The notes: generated by a model from the letters alone, not told the origin. A stretch of 64,000 nucleotides of DNA from Candidatus Sodalis pierantonius str. SOPE (GCF_000517405.1 NZ_CP006568.1:3224001-3288000); one strand, 5' to 3'. Shown: positions 29,769 through 41,474, numbered from the stretch's first letter. Translations and numbers: made by a program.

Positions 29769-32059
29769 TCGTCACCTCCACCAGACTGACGATAGCGGCG
29801 CCGCAGCCGTAAACGCAACAGCTCCGCGACGCTATTTATGATGAAGGTAAAGACCAGCAATAGAAGCGCGCTGAGGAACAGCACCCGGTAGTGCTCCGTG
29901 CCGCGCAGCGCTTCAGGTATCTCGATGGCGATATTGGCCGCCAACGCGCGCAGCCCCTGCAACACGCTACCGTCGACGCGCGGCAGGTTGCCGCTGGCCA
30001 TCAGCACGATCATCGTCTCGCCCATGGCCCGACCCAGCGTCAACATAAAGGCCGAGATCAACCCGGCGCTGGCCGCCGGCAGCGTCACTCCCATCAGCGT
30101 CTGCCAGGGGGTTGCCCCCAGCGCCAGCGACCCCTGGATCAAACGGGCCGGTACGCCGAACAGCGCCTCTTCGGCGAGGGTAAACATTAATGGAATCAGC
30201 GCGAAGCCCATCGCGATCCCCACCACCTGAGCGTTAAGCGGATTATAATGTTCGCCCAACGTCTGGGAGAGCGGCATACCGAACAATAGGCGCTCCAGCG
30301 GCGGCACGAGGGTAAAACAGCCCCACAACGCCAGCGCGAGAAGCGACAGCAGACAAAGACATTCTACGCCGACGGGCCATCGGCGACGCCAGCGCGGCGG
30401 CCAGCCAGGTAGGCCACGGCAAGCACGAGCAGCGGCAACAACGTCGGCAGCAGCATAATGCCGCCGAGCGCGCCGGCCAAATGCGGCGCGAGCCACAGGC
30501 CGGCGATGACGCCGACGATCACGCTCGGCACCGCGCCCATAATCTCCATGGCCGGCTTTATCCAGCGGCGCAGTCCGGCAGACATGAACCAAGCGCTATA
30601 CATGGCGGCGGCCAGCGCCAAGGGGGTAGCGAACAGCATGGCGCAAAAAGCGGCTTTCAGCGTTCCAACCGCCAACGGCATCAGGCTGAATTTCCCCGCG
30701 GCAAAACTGTCGCCGGCCGGCGTGGACTGCCATACCCACGCCGGCGCTGGGTAACCGGGATACCAGATTTTTTCGGTCAGCGTGCGCCAATTCATGTCAG
30801 GCGCGCCGAGCGACAGGGCCCACACGCGCCATTCGGCGGAACCGGCACGCATGAGCGCCTCCCCCCACGGCGACAGCGCCAGAGGCGGCGCCGAGTCACC
30901 ATCAGCAGAGTCCGGCGGTGCCGCCCCGGCAAGCCCATCGCCGCGCGCTGACAGCGGCGAACTTGCCGCAGGCAATCCCTGGTCCGGGGGTGTCATGCCC
31001 GGTATCGTCAGACGACCGCGCGGATGCGCATCGCGCACGCTAAACAAGGTTAACGTCCCGGCAGAGTCGAGTACGGCAAAGGCCTCCCCGGCGCGCCGGC
31101 GCCAGAAACCGCGGCCCGGTATCGCCGGCGACGTCAAACCACAGCGACAGATGGCCGGCGCCGTTGCGCACCAACAACGCGCCCTCCGCCAGCAAGTATG
31201 AACAGCGATAGCGGACCGGCCGTGGCCAGCGCCACCTGTTGGCGTAGTCTGGCGCCGCCGGCGTCAAGCCGCCAGATGCTGAGCTGGCTACCGGAAAGCA
31301 CATAGAGCAGATGCCCATCGGGTGAAAGCAGCAGCCGATCCACCTCTTGGCCGGGCGACGTCAGATATAGACGCTGCACCGCCCCAGCGCCGACCGCCGC
31401 GCTCGTAGTCGAGTTTAGAGCCGAGGCCGCGCTTGGGGTCGGGGTCGCGCTCGAGTTCGATGTATAGTTCAGCACCACAACGGATCCGTCCGCAAGCTGT
31501 GCCGCCGCGACCGCCCGATCCGCGTCGGGATAGGCCAACGCGATCCGGCGCAGTGTCCCGTGCTCCGTTCAACGAGCGCGTGATCCCCTGCCCCGCGCGG
31601 TCAATAGCCCAGGCCCAGCCGGCGTTGGCGTCGATGCCCAGCGTTAAGAGCGCGCTCTCCGCCTTGGCGTCATCACGAGACCACGCCGAGGTGGGAGACG
31701 ACGAGGGCGGTACGCCGGAAGGCGGCACCGGCGCGGCAGTAGGCGCCCCCCCGTGCAGCGGAAAGCGACACTTGCGCAGCGGCGAGAGGCACCCGTGCAG
31801 GGGAAGGCGGCTCCGGCGCAGCTAAAGATAATGGCGGCTCAACGCTCGCCGCCGGCGAGGAATAGGCGGCCAGATCCGTGACGACACCAACGGCCAGCGC
31901 GCGGAATAACGGTAGCACCACCCACAGCAGATAACAAAAAATCAGCAATAGGGCTAAGAGCACCAGCAAACCGCCGCCGCTCACCGCAATGCGCGTCAGT
32001 CGATCGATGACACGACGCGACGCCGCGGTGCAGATGTGAGAAATCCTTTTTGGGCTCAT
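29765..32059 (-). pseudogene. pstC: pstC, long-form phosphate ABC permease, multiply frameshifted
   Basis: Begins MSPKRISHICTAASRRVIDR at 32059 with a membrane span (LLVLLALLLIFCYLLWVVLP) and ends at 29765. Between them the reading passes through at least five frames (breaks near 31700, 31500, 31280, 31080 and 30400). Pieces that belong to the family: the periplasmic Ser/Pro/Ala-rich middle, NWRTLTEKIWYPGYPAPAWV, the span LMPLAVGTLKAAFCAMLFAT and the C-terminal permease core LGATPWQTLMGVTLPAASAG. It is the most decayed gene in the window. Divergent from ppk. Confidence 0.85.
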
Positions 32060-32167
32060 AGACCTCGGTTAGCCAGCGACCAGAAGGGCGGTCCAAACAA
32101 TGGGAAAAGCCTATGTTGCCTGTAAGAAAATAAGATAACAATCTTCGGCGGGGGTTTGTGGGTTATG

Positions 32168-32196
32168 TTGGACTTTGTCGCTCGGGAGACGATAAT
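32168..32196 (+). promoter_or_regulatory. Candidate sigma70 promoter of ppk
   Basis: TTGGAC (32168-32173), a 17-bp spacer, then GATAAT (32191-32196), about 48 bp before the ppk ATG at 32244. Good consensus match and spacing. No convincing Pho box was seen in the ppk-pstC interval. Confidence 0.5.
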
Positions 32197-32243
32197 AGCT
32201 TAACGCAGGATTTTCCCTTCCTGAACAGATCAATGGAGTGGAA

Positions 32244-34313
32244 ATGGGTCAGAAAAAGCTCTATATAGAGAAAGAATTAAGCTGGTTGTCTTTCAACGAA
32301 CGGGTGTTGCAGGAAGCCGCCGATAAAAGCAATCCGTTGATAGAACGCATGCGATTTCTGGGCATTTATTCCAATAATCTGGATGAGTTTTACAAAGTCC
32401 GTTTCGCGGAGCTGAAACGGCGTATTCTGATAAGTGAAGAACAGGGCACCCGAGGCGCCTCACGCCATTTGCTCAATCGCATCCAGGCGAAAGTGCTTAA
32501 CGCCGAGCAGGAATTTGATAATCTTTACAACGATCTGCTGCTGGAGATGGCGCGTAATCAGATCTTCCTCATCAACGAACGCCAACTCTCCCCTCGCCAG
32601 CAAGACTGGTTGCGGCAATACTTCAAACAACAGCTGCGCCAGCATATAACACCGATTCTTATCCAGCACGATACCAATTTGGTGCGGTTCCTGAAAGATG
32701 ATTACACCTATTTGGTGGTAGAGATTATTCAAGGGCAAACGCTGCGCTACGCCCTGCTTGAAATCCCCTCCGATAAGGTGCCGCGCTTTATCAATTTGCC
32801 GGCCGAATCTCCCCGCCGGCGCCGGCCGATGATCCTGTTGGACAATATTCTGCGCTATTGCCTGGATGATATTTTCACCGGCTTCTTCGATTACGACATG
32901 CTTAACACCTATTCGATGAAAATGACGCGCGATGCCGAATACGATTTGGTTACCGAAATGGAATCGAGCCTGCTGGAACTGATGTCCTCCAGCCTGAAGC
33001 AGCGGCTGACCGCGGAGCCGGTCCGTTTTGTTTATCAGCGGGATATGCCCAACGCCATGGTGGAGCTGCTTAAGTCCAAACTGGGCATCTCCTCCTACGA
33101 CTCGGTCATCCCCGGCGGCCGTTATCACAATTTCAAGGATTTCATCAGATTCCCCAACGTAGGCAAAGCCAATCTGGTCAACCGGCCGCTGCCGCGCTTG
33201 CGCCATGTTTGGTTCGATAAATTCCGCAACGCGTTCGACGCCATTCGCCACCATGATATCCTGCTCTATTTCCCCTACCACACTTTCAGCCATGTGCTGG
33301 AGCTGCTGCGTCAAGCGTCGTTCGATCCCAATGTGCTGTCGGTGAAAATCAATATTTACCGGGTCGCCAAGAACTCGCATATTATCGACGCGATGATCCA
33401 TGCCGCCCATAACGGTAAAAAAGTGACCGTGGTGGTTGAGCTACAGGCCCGTTTCGACGAAGAGGCGAATATTCATTGGGCCAAGCGGCTTACCGAAGCC
33501 GGGGTGCACGTTATTTTCTCGGCGCCGGGGCTGAAAATACATGCCAAGCTGTTTCTTATCTCCCGCCGCGAGGGCGACGATATCGTGCGCTACGCCCATA
33601 TCGGCACCGGCAATTTCAACGAAAAAACCGCGCGCTTATATACCGATTACTCCTTGCTGACGTCTGATGCGCGCATCACTAACGAAGTGCGGCGCGTGTT
33701 CAATTTCATCGAGAACCCTTATCGCCCGGTTAAATTCGACTATTTGATGGTGTCGCCGCAAAATTCGCGCCATATGCTGTATCAAATGATCGATCAAGAG
33801 ATCGCGAATGCGCAGGCAGGCGAAGCGGCGGAAATTACCCTCAAGGTAAACAATCTGGTCGATCAGGGGTTGATCGATCGTCTCTATGCCGCTTCCGGCG
33901 TGGGGGTGAACATCCGCATCCTGGTGCGGGGGATGTGTTCGCTTATCCCGGATTTGCCGGGTATCAGCAATAATATTCAGGTGACCAGTATCGTGGACCG
34001 TTTCCTGGAGCACGATCGGGTCTATGTGTTCGAGAACGGCGGTGATAAAAAGGTATTTCTCTCTTCCGCCGACTGGATGACCCGCAATATTGATTACCGC
34101 ATTGAAGTGGGCGTGGCGCTGCTGGATCCGCGATTGAAACAGCAGGTGCTGGATATCCTGGCGCTTTTGTTCAGCGATACCGTTAAAGCCCGATATATCG
34201 ATGCCGATCTTAACAACTATTATCTTCCTCGCGGCAACCGCCGCAAAGTGCGCGCGCAAATAGCCATTTATGACTATATCAAACAATTGGAAAACGCTGG
34301 AGAGCAGGACTAA
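32244..34313 (+). CDS. ppk: Ppk, polyphosphate kinase 1
   Basis: Membrane-associated enzyme making polyphosphate from ATP. 689 residues (E. coli 688). Start [20 protein letters not shown] at 32244; a further ATG two codons upstream is less like the family. The N-terminal and head domains are intact. The autophosphorylated histidine lies in [12 protein letters not shown] and the second histidine in [17 protein letters not shown]. Two residues (AQ in E. coli WFDKAQFRNGF) are missing at WFDKFRNAF, without frame change. ppx follows three bases later but is interrupted, so polyphosphate synthesis is kept while its hydrolase is damaged. Confidence 0.96.
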   Translation: MGQKKLYIEKELSWLSFNERVLQEAADKSNPLIERMRFLGIYSNNLDEFYKVRFAELKRRILISEEQGTRGASRHLLNRIQAKVLNAEQEFDNLYNDLLLEMARNQIFLINERQLSPRQQDWLRQYFKQQLRQHITPILIQHDTNLVRFLKDDYTYLVVEIIQGQTLRYALLEIPSDKVPRFINLPAESPRRRRPMILLDNILRYCLDDIFTGFFDYDMLNTYSMKMTRDAEYDLVTEMESSLLELMSSSLKQRLTAEPVRFVYQRDMPNAMVELLKSKLGISSYDSVIPGGRYHNFKDFIRFPNVGKANLVNRPLPRLRHVWFDKFRNAFDAIRHHDILLYFPYHTFSHVLELLRQASFDPNVLSVKINIYRVAKNSHIIDAMIHAAHNGKKVTVVVELQARFDEEANIHWAKRLTEAGVHVIFSAPGLKIHAKLFLISRREGDDIVRYAHIGTGNFNEKTARLYTDYSLLTSDARITNEVRRVFNFIENPYRPVKFDYLMVSPQNSRHMLYQMIDQEIANAQAGEAAEITLKVNNLVDQGLIDRLYAASGVGVNIRILVRGMCSLIPDLPGISNNIQVTSIVDRFLEHDRVYVFENGGDKKVFLSSADWMTRNIDYRIEVGVALLDPRLKQQVLDILALLFSDTVKARYIDADLNNYYLPRGNRRKVRAQIAIYDYIKQLENAGEQD

Positions 34314-34338
34314 TTTATGCCCTTAACAACGACGACCA

Positions 34339-35393
34339 CGCTTTGTTGAATAAATCCGAAATTTGTGACGACTTCCTCCCTATCAGGGCGATTGTTACAT
34401 GATGCGGACGCTGTTTGGCATTCCTAACAACGTGATCCGGTTAAGCGCTTTGACCATTGCCATAGCCTCACCTACCTGCGCGTCATAGTCATGCAGACTC
34501 AGATGACCACCCAGAAGTATTTTAAACCGGAACATGGCCGTTTCAGCCAGTGAACGCCGGTGATAACCTACTTTCTTTTTCCAGGTATCGTTATTGCCGC
34601 TCAGATGCTGATTTGCCACCGCATGGTTACGCTCATGGTATCGAGCTGGCCAATATTGCGCACCACTTCGCGGTGGGATAAGCGGCTTTATTTTTTTCCT
34701 CAGCAGAGCATCATGACAGTAACGCGTATCGTAAGCACTGTCAGCCGACGCTTCCCTGATTTTCCGGTGGGTTTGGTTAATCAGCCCGGGCAGCGCCTGC
34801 GCATCTGTCGTACCGCTTAGCGATAAATCGGCACAGATAATTTCATGTGTCGCGCTATCTACTGCCAGATGAAGCTTGCGCCATACTCTGCGCCTCTCAG
34901 CCCCATGCTGCCTGACTTTCCATTCGCCTTCGCCGAAGATTTTCAGGCCGGTGCCATCGATGACCAGGTGTGAGATTTCGCCGCGGGTTGGCGTTTTTAT
35001 GCTGATGTCGACGGTTTTTGCTCGCCGGCTGACCAGAGAGTAATCTGGGCAGCGCAGCGACAGCCCCATCAGTTTAAAAATCGAGTCAACGAAACCCTGT
35101 AACGCCCGGAGCGAAAGGTTAAACACGCGCTTTATCATCAGAACCGTGGTAATGGCCATATCGGTGTAGTGAAGCGGCCGGCCACGATGTTCAGGTGGTG
35201 TACTCTCAGTCCATGCAGCAATGGCTGACTCATCAAGCCATACTGTCAGGTCCCCCCGCTGCCTGAGCGCATTGTTATATGCGGGCCAGTTGGTGATTTT
35301 AAACTTTTGCTTTGCCATGGGGACCTGATGTTGAAACGAATGTAGTGATCAGAGCCGCCAGTCACCTAAAAGTTCGATTTATTCAACAAAGCC
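34339..35393 (-). mobile_element. IS903-like element, copy B, in ppx
   Basis: 1055 bp. The 9-bp duplication CGACGACCA is at 34330-34338 and 35394-35402. Ends as in the other copies, except that the outermost left base is C here (T in copy A). Transposase gene intact on the minus strand. Confidence 0.94.
34395..35318 (-). CDS. IS5-family (IS903 group) DDE transposase, copy B
   Basis: 307 residues, intact. Differs from copy A at a few sites (D24, I for V at [23 protein letters not shown]). Catalytic blocks [14 protein letters not shown] and [15 protein letters not shown] are unchanged. Confidence 0.93.
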   Translation of the reverse strand: MAKQKFKITNWPAYNNALRQRGDLTVWLDESAIAAWTESTPPEHRGRPLHYTDMAITTVLMIKRVFNLSLRALQGFVDSIFKLMGLSLRCPDYSLVSRRAKTVDISIKTPTRGEISHLVIDGTGLKIFGEGEWKVRQHGAERRRVWRKLHLAVDSATHEIICADLSLSGTTDAQALPGLINQTHRKIREASADSAYDTRYCHDALLRKKIKPLIPPRSGAQYWPARYHERNHAVANQHLSGNNDTWKKKVGYHRRSLAETAMFRFKILLGGHLSLHDYDAQVGEAMAMVKALNRITLLGMPNSVRIM

Positions 35394-36931
35394 CGACGAC
35401 CACACAAAGGCCGGAAGAATTCGCCGCCATCGATCTTGGCTCCAACAGTTTTCATATGGTAGTGGCGCGCGTGGTCAACGGCGCCATGCAGGTGCTTAGC
35501 CGCCTGAAACAGCGCGTGCATCTGGCCGACGGCCTGGACGATGATCACCGCCTGAGCGACGAGGCGATGGAACGTGGCCTGACCTGCCTGGCCCTGTTCG
35601 CTGAACGCCTGCAAGGCTTTTCGCCGCTGCGGGTGATGATCGTCGGCACCCATGCTTTGCGTGAGGCGGTCAATGCGCAGGCCTTTCTTGATCGGGCGGC
35701 GGAGGCGATCCCCTACCCCATTGAGATCATTTCCGGCCATGAAGAGGCGCGGCTGATTTTTATGGGTGTCGAGCACACTCAGGCGGAAAAGGGCCGTAAG
35801 CTGGTGATTGATATCGGCGGCGGCTCCACCGAATTGGTCATCGGCGAAAATTTCGAGCCGCTGCTGGTGGAAAGCCGCCGCATGGGCTGCATCAGCTTTG
35901 GCCGTTTGTTTTTCCCGGGCGGTGAGATAAACCCGGCCAATTTCCGCCGCGCGCGGCTGGCGGCGGCGCAAAAACTCGAGACGCTGGCCTGGCAATACCG
36001 CATTATGGGTTGGCAGGTGGCGCTCGGCACTTCCGGCACCTTTAAGGCGGCCTGTGAAGTGTTAACCGAGATGGGCGCCAAAGACGGCCTGATCACCCCC
36101 GAGCGGCTGGAAACGCTGTGTGAGCAGGTGCTGCAGTTCACGCATTTCTCCGCGCTCAGCCTGCCAGGGTTATCCGATGAACGTAAAGCGGTTTTTGTGC
36201 CGGGACTGGCCATTCTGTGCGGTGTCATGGATGCCCTGGCGATTAAGGAACTCAAACTGTTTGACTGCGCCCTGCGCGAAGGCGTGCTGTATGAAATGGA
36301 AGGCCGGTTTCGTCATCAGGATATTCGCATGCGCACCGCGAAAAGTCTGGCGGAGCATTATAATATCGACAGCGATCAGGCCCGGCGGGTGTGGGAAACC
36401 ACCGACGCGCTTTATCAGCAATGGCGGGTGCAAAACGCCGCCCTTGAACAGGTGCAGCTTGCAGCGCTGCTGAAATGGGCCGCACAACTGCACGAGGTGG
36501 GTCTGGGTATCAACCACAGCGGTATGCAGCGCCATTCGGCCTATATTTTGCAGCAGAGCAACATGCCCGGCTTTAATCAAGAGCAGCAACTGCTGCTGGC
36601 AACGCTGGTGCGCTATCATCGCAAAGCGATCAAGATAGACGATCTTCCCCGCTTCAATCTCTTCAGGAAAAAGAATTTTTTGCCTTGTCTGCAGCTGCTG
36701 CGCCTCGGCGTGCTGCTTAATAACCAGCGCCAGGCCACCTCACCGGTGACGGTGCAGCTTACTACCCAGGCTAATCACTGGACGCTGACGTTTCCCCCCG
36801 GCTTCTTCGCTCAAAACAATTTGGTGCAGTTGGATCTGGAGCGTGAGCAGGCGTATTGGGCGGATACCCCCGGCTGGTGTTTGCGAGTTGAGGAAGCCGA
36901 CGCCGTCGCTGAATCGGTAACACCGTCGTGA

Positions 36932-37259
36932 GCCGGACGCTTTGCGGGCAGCGGGCGGGCGGTAGCGCTTTGGCGCCCTTGCGGGCCAAGGATCCGCTCT
37001 GCGCGCCGGCCAGTGATACCGCTCTCATGCTGGCCAAGGCTGCCCTCGGCGCGCCCACAGACGCTCTGGAATGCAAGCTGACCGAGGCCTCTTTTGGTGC
37101 GTCGGCCCGCCGTTGCGCTCTGGCAGCGGCCGACCGTAGCGCCTCCGAGCCCGTCGCGCGTGCGTCGCCACGGTGCGGCGTCCTTGAAACGGCGCCGGCT
37201 TATGCTCTACAATCGGCCCTTAAATCCGTTTCTGCCTCCGCCCGTAAGAGGCCAACCCT
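36932..37259. other. Gene-free interval between ppx and yfgG
   Basis: 328 bp, GC-rich, with no recognisable protein. E. coli has yfgF here; I see no trace of it. The frame 36928-37263 is biased by base composition and lacks a family. The last 80 bp hold the candidate yfgG promoter. Confidence 0.5.
37184..37213 (+). promoter_or_regulatory. Candidate promoter of yfgG
   Basis: TTGAAA (37184-37189), an 18-bp spacer and TACAAT (37208-37213), about 47 bp before the yfgG start. Reasonable consensus; position only. Confidence 0.35.
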
Positions 37260-37451
37260 ATGAAAGCGGCATTTTGCATGCGAAGACGACCCACCACCGG
37301 GCGCATGACCCGCTGGATATTGCTTATCAGTTTTATCATTCTCTTAGGCCGCCTGCTCTATGCCACGGTGGGCGCCTGGCATCATCATCAAAATAAACGC
37401 GTTACGCCGGCGGAACAGACCGTTAAGCTGACGCCGCCTGAGCGTCCCTGA
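37260..37451 (+). CDS. yfgG: YfgG, small membrane-anchored protein (DUF2633)
   Basis: 63 residues: a basic N-terminus (MRRRPTTGRMTR), one membrane span (WILLISFIILLGRLLYATVG) and a polar tail after AWHHHQNKR. This matches E. coli YfgG (RMTRIVLLISFIFFFGRFIY...GAWQHHQ, from memory), which lies near ppx-yfgF there; it has been linked to metal tolerance in E. coli. Start at 37260 or at the in-frame ATG 18 bases later. Intact. Confidence 0.8.
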   Translation: MKAAFCMRRRPTTGRMTRWILLISFIILLGRLLYATVGAWHHHQNKRVTPAEQTVKLTPPERP

Positions 37452-37577
37452 ACATCCTCACCGCCCCATTGCGGGCAAATTGCGACAAATCTACTTTCTT
37501 TTGACAGAATTACACTATCTTTACTGAGTAAGCGTCACTCTTTATCGTCCGAGCAGCCGGGAGGGAACAGGTAAATC

Positions 37578-39021
37578 ATGCCAGCCGTAAAACATCAGGC
37601 CCCGCAACTCGCCGAACTACGGCGCCAGACCTTAAGCGTTTTACTGGCAAACCGTCCACTTATCGACAGTATCCTCAACCGTCCCACGCGGGAGCCGGTC
37701 GGCGATAACCGCCATCTGTTGGATCAAACCGCTGAACTGATAGTGATCGTGCGCCAATTGCACGCCGCGGATCTGGCGGATCTGCTGGAAAGCCTGCCCC
37801 ACGACGAGCGCCTGGCGCTTTGCCGGCTGGTGGACAACAATAAGCGCGGCAAAACGCTGGTGGAAGCCTCGGAGAACGTCTGGGAAAGCCTTATCGCCGA
37901 GATGTCCAACCGCGATATTCTGCAGGCCATCAGCCCGCTGGACGTGGACGAGCAAACCTATCTGGCCCGCTACCTGCCGCGGGATCTGGTCGGCCGCGTG
38001 CTGACCGCCCTCGAACCGCACCGCCGCGCCCAGGTGCGCAAAATGATGCATTTCGACCGGGACAGTGTCGGTCACCATATGGATTTTGAACTGGCGACGG
38101 TCCGTTCCGATGTCACGCTAACCACGGTACAGCGCTGGCTGCGCTGGCGCAAAAAGCTACCGGAAAACAGCGATAAACTGTTCGTCGTCGACCGGCACAA
38201 CACCCTGGTCGGTGAACTGACCCTATCCGCGCTACTGCTTAATCCGCTCAACCGGCGGGTGAGCGAGGTGATGGACGCGCATCCCACCACCTTTCACCCC
38301 GATGATCGCGCCGAAGAGGCCGCCAGCGCCTTTGAACGTTACGATATGATCACCGCGCCGGTTATCGACAGTAAAGGCAAGCTGATGGGCCGGTTGAGTA
38401 TTGAACAGATGGCTGATCTCTACTTTGAAGAGAGCGACAGCAACCTTCGCCGGCTAGGGGGAGGGGGGGATCAGCCCGGAGGAAGATATTTTCGCGCCGG
38501 TACGTAAAGCGGTGCGCACCCGCTGGACCTGGTTGGTGGTGAACCTCTGCACCGCGTTCATAGCCTCACGCATCATTGGCCTGTTTGACGGCACCATTGC
38601 CCAGTTGGTCTCGCTGGCGGCGCTGATACCCATCGTCGCCGGCATCGGCGGCAACACCGGTAATCAGACCATTACCATGATCGTGCGCGCCGCGGCGCTG
38701 CATCAGTTGGAAAAAGGCAACGCCGGCTTTCTCATTCTGCGCGAACTGGGCGTGGAGGTCATCAACGGTCTGGTGTGGGGCGGTATTATGGGAATCGTCA
38801 CCTGGCTGTTGTACGGCGAAGCCGGTCTCGGCGGCGTGATGATGCTGGCAATGCTGCTTAATCTGCTGCTGGCGGCACTGATGGGCGTGTTGATACCGCT
38901 GTTGATGATCCGCATCGGCCACGATCCGGCGGTAGGCTCGAGCGTGATGATTACCGCCATTACCGATACCGGCGGTTTTTTTATTTTTCTCGGCCTGGCG
39001 ACGCTGTTTCTTATTCATTGA
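37578..39021 (+). pseudogene. mgtE: mgtE, magnesium transporter, one-base frameshift in a G tract
   Basis: MgtE-type Mg2+ channel: cytosolic N domain, two CBS domains and five membrane spans. MPAVKHQAPQLAELRRQ at 37578 runs to EESDSNLRRLGGG, where GGGGGAGGGGGGG (38457-38469) has one base too many. The downstream frame continues exactly as expected: ISPEEDIFAPVRKAVRTRW, then GIGGNTGNQTITMIVRA (pore) and TDTGGFFIFLGLATLFLIH to 39021. Everything else is whole, so one deleted G in the tract, or slippage by RNA polymerase, restores a 480-residue transporter. Confidence 0.88.
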
Positions 39022-39093
39022 CGCGGCCTGTCTATCGTCGAAGCCCTCTTCGCCGGCCGTGGCGGTCTTAAGGTCTTCTCTAAGGAACGTATT

Positions 39094-39840
39094 ATGGAAA
39101 AAGTGACGCTCATTACCGGCGGATCGCGCGGTATCGGCCGCGCTCCCGCCCTACAGCTGGCCGCCGAAGGACACTGGGTCTGCCTAAGCTATTTGTCGCG
39201 TCGGGAATTGGCCGAAAACGTGGTAGAGGAAATACGCCAACAGGGCGGCAAAGCGCTGGCGCTCCAGGCGGATGTTGCCGATGAGTCAAGCGTGCGGGCG
39301 CTGTTCACCGAGCTGGACAGGCGGCGGCTGCCGCTCAGCGGTCTGGTGAACAACGCCGGCATGCTGCTGCCGCAGTCGAGTATCGAACATCTGGACGCCG
39401 CTCGGGTCAACGCTATCCTCGCGACAAACGTTACCGGCACGCTGCTCTGCGCCCGTGAGGCGGTCAGACGGATGGCGCGGCGTCACGGCGGCAGCGGTGG
39501 CGCTATCGTTAATGTCTCCTCGGCCGCCGCGCGTCTCGGTGCCCCCCATGAATACATCGATTATGCCGCCTCCAAGGGCGCGGTGGATACGCTGATCCTG
39601 GGGCTGGCCAAAGAGGTGGCGCCTCAGGGGATCCGCGTGAACGGCGTCCGCCCGGGTTTTATCGACACCGACATGCATGCCGCCGGCGGTGAGCCAGGCA
39701 GGATCGCGCGGGTGCAATCGACGCTGCCGATGCGCCGTGGCGGGCAGCCGCGTGAAGTCGCCGAAGCCATCGCCTGGCTATTGTCGGCGCGGGCATCTTA
39801 CGTCACCGGAAGTTTTATCGATTTAGCCGGCGGCGTTTAG
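39094..39840 (+). CDS. ygfF: YgfF-like short-chain dehydrogenase/reductase
   Basis: 248-residue NAD(P)-dependent SDR. Cofactor motif TGGSRGIGRAP (residues 8-18), NNAG at about 89, Ser in NVSSAAARLG, and the catalytic YAASK (Y-x-x-x-K) follow in order; ends SYVTGSFIDLAGGV. Closest to E. coli YgfF by recollection (KRMALKNGGSGGAIVNVSS and RPGFIYTEMHASGGEPGR match). Substrate unknown. One unusual point is Pro in GRAPAL, where SDRs mostly have Ala/Thr/Ser. Frame intact. It sits between mgtE and yegD without operon partners. Confidence 0.87.
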   Translation: MEKVTLITGGSRGIGRAPALQLAAEGHWVCLSYLSRRELAENVVEEIRQQGGKALALQADVADESSVRALFTELDRRRLPLSGLVNNAGMLLPQSSIEHLDAARVNAILATNVTGTLLCAREAVRRMARRHGGSGGAIVNVSSAAARLGAPHEYIDYAASKGAVDTLILGLAKEVAPQGIRVNGVRPGFIDTDMHAAGGEPGRIARVQSTLPMRRGGQPREVAEAIAWLLSARASYVTGSFIDLAGGV

Positions 39841-40011
39841 GGCCCTGAGACGCGCCCCTCAGGCAGGCGCGTCACTCCCGTCTTGCCGCGCCCGACGGGA
39901 GATCTTATGTTCTCGACGCGGTTATTCAATGGAAGCGCTGACCCCATGCGGGATTGTGACCCCGGCCGCTTTGCGCTAAAGTCTCCCGCCTCAACGGCAT
40001 GGGAGGCAGCA

Positions 40012-41358
40012 ATGTTTATTGGCTTTGACTACGGCACCGCCAACTGTTCGGTCGCGGTCATGACGGAGAAAACGCCGCGGCTGTTACCGCTGGATGGCGA
40101 CTCACCCTATATGGCCTCGATGCTCAGCGCGCCCACGCGTGAAGCGGTCAGCGAATATCTGCACCGCATCTGGCACATCCCCACCGGCAGCGACGAGAGC
40201 CAGCAGCTGCTGGCGCGGGCGATACGGTTTAACCGCGAAGAGGGGATCTAGCTGCGTGACCATAGTCTGCAATTCGGTAGACAGGCGCTGGCCAGCTATA
40301 TAGCCGATCCGGAGGACAGCTATTTCATCAAATCGCCAAAATCGTTTCTTGGTGCCAATGGTTTAAAGCCGCCGCAAATTGCCCTGTTCGAGGATTTGGT
40401 GTGCGCCATGATGTGCCATATCAAGCGTCAGGCGAAGGCGCAAGTGCAGGCAGAGATAACCCAGGCGATGATCGGCCGGCCGATCAATTTCCAGGGCCCC
40501 TGCGGAGATGAAGCCAACCGCCAGGCGCGGGGTATATTACAGCGCGCGGCGCCGCGGGCGGGCTTTACGGAGGTGGCTTTTCAATACGAACCCGTCGCGG
40601 CGAGGTGGGATTTTGAAGCCGGCCTAAGCGCGGAAACCCGGGTACTGGTGGTGGATATCGGCGGCGGCACCACCGACTGTTCATTGCTGCTGATGGGGCC
40701 AAAATGGCGCGAGCTGCGCGATAGACAGCATAGCTTGCTTGGCCACAGCGGCTGCCGGGTGGGCAGTAACGATCTGGATATTATGCTGGCGTTCAAACAA
40801 TTGATGCCGCTATTGGGGATGGGCGGCGCGATGGACAAAGGTCTGGCATTGCCGGCGCTGCCCTTCTGGCAGGCGGTGGCCATCAACGATATTCCGGCCC
40901 AGAGCGAGTTTTACAGCAGCGCGAATGGCCTGCTGCTGCGCGATGCGGCCGAGCCCGAGGTCTTCGGCGCACTGCTGAAAGTTTACCGTCAGCGGTTAAG
41001 CTATCGGCTGGTGAAAAGCGCGGAGGAGAGCAAGATCGCGCTTTCATCCGCGCCGCGGGCGAGAGCGGAGTTGAATTTTATTCAACCAGGGCTGGGCACT
41101 GAACTCAATCCAACGCTGCTGGCGCAGGCCATCGAGCAGCCTTTGCAGCGGATCCTGGAGCAGGTCGACGCGGTGCTGGCGCAAGGAGGCGCAACGCGCC
41201 CCAATGTGGTCTACCTGACCGGCGGCAGAGCCCGTTCGCCGCTGCTGCGTCAGGCGCTGGCGGACAGTCTGCCGGGGATCCCGCTCGCCGGCGGCGATGA
41301 TTTCGGCTCCATCACCGCCGGGCTGGCGCGTTGGGCGCAGCGTCAATTCCGCGCCTGA
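40012..41358 (+). pseudogene. yegD: yegD, Hsp70-like protein, single amber codon
   Basis: HSP70/actin-fold ATPase of unknown client. MFIGFDYGTANCSVAVM opens at 40012, with GGCAGC-type leader before it. TAG at 40249-40251 (codon 80, after FNREEGI) interrupts; beyond it the frame is open for 369 codons: VVDIGGGTTDCSLLLMGP (phosphate 2), LGHSGCRVGSNDLDIM, YLTGGRARSPLL (adenosine) and FGSITAGLARWA. Only one lesion is visible. Sits ahead of the mdtD-baeSR block, as in E. coli. Confidence 0.88.
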
Positions 41359-41474
41359 TGCCCCGGCGTTTTACTCTGGCGGTGCCTACGGCGGCGGCCC
41401 GCGCCCCTGACCGACCTCCGCGCCGCCGCCCTTTATTCGCAGGGGTTGAGAGGCGGCGGCGCCGGTAACGTAAA

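Larger units (their letters stand above)
34317..36931 (+). pseudogene. ppx: ppx, exopolyphosphatase, interrupted at codon 8 by IS903-like element
   Basis: Releases phosphate from polyphosphate ends; partner of ppk. The native start (MPLTTTTT) is at 34317, and IS copy B follows at 34339. The rest of the gene, [21 protein letters not shown] to the stop at 36931, is one open frame of about 510 codons. The actin-like ATPase/phosphatase motifs are whole: [38 protein letters not shown] and the C-terminal HD-like region. An in-frame TTG inside the IS end (35312) would add 27 IS-encoded residues and read straight into ppx, so a near-complete chimeric protein could be made if transcribed and initiated there. 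Confidence 0.9.

Noticed and set aside
36928..37263. 111-codon ORF after ppx
   Set aside because: GC-driven frame (Ala/Ser/Arg-rich), no ribosome site and no relation to yfgF.
37501..37529. TTGACA as the mgtE promoter -35
   Set aside because: The hexamer at 17-bp spacing (CTGAGT) is a very poor -10, so the pair is not convincing.
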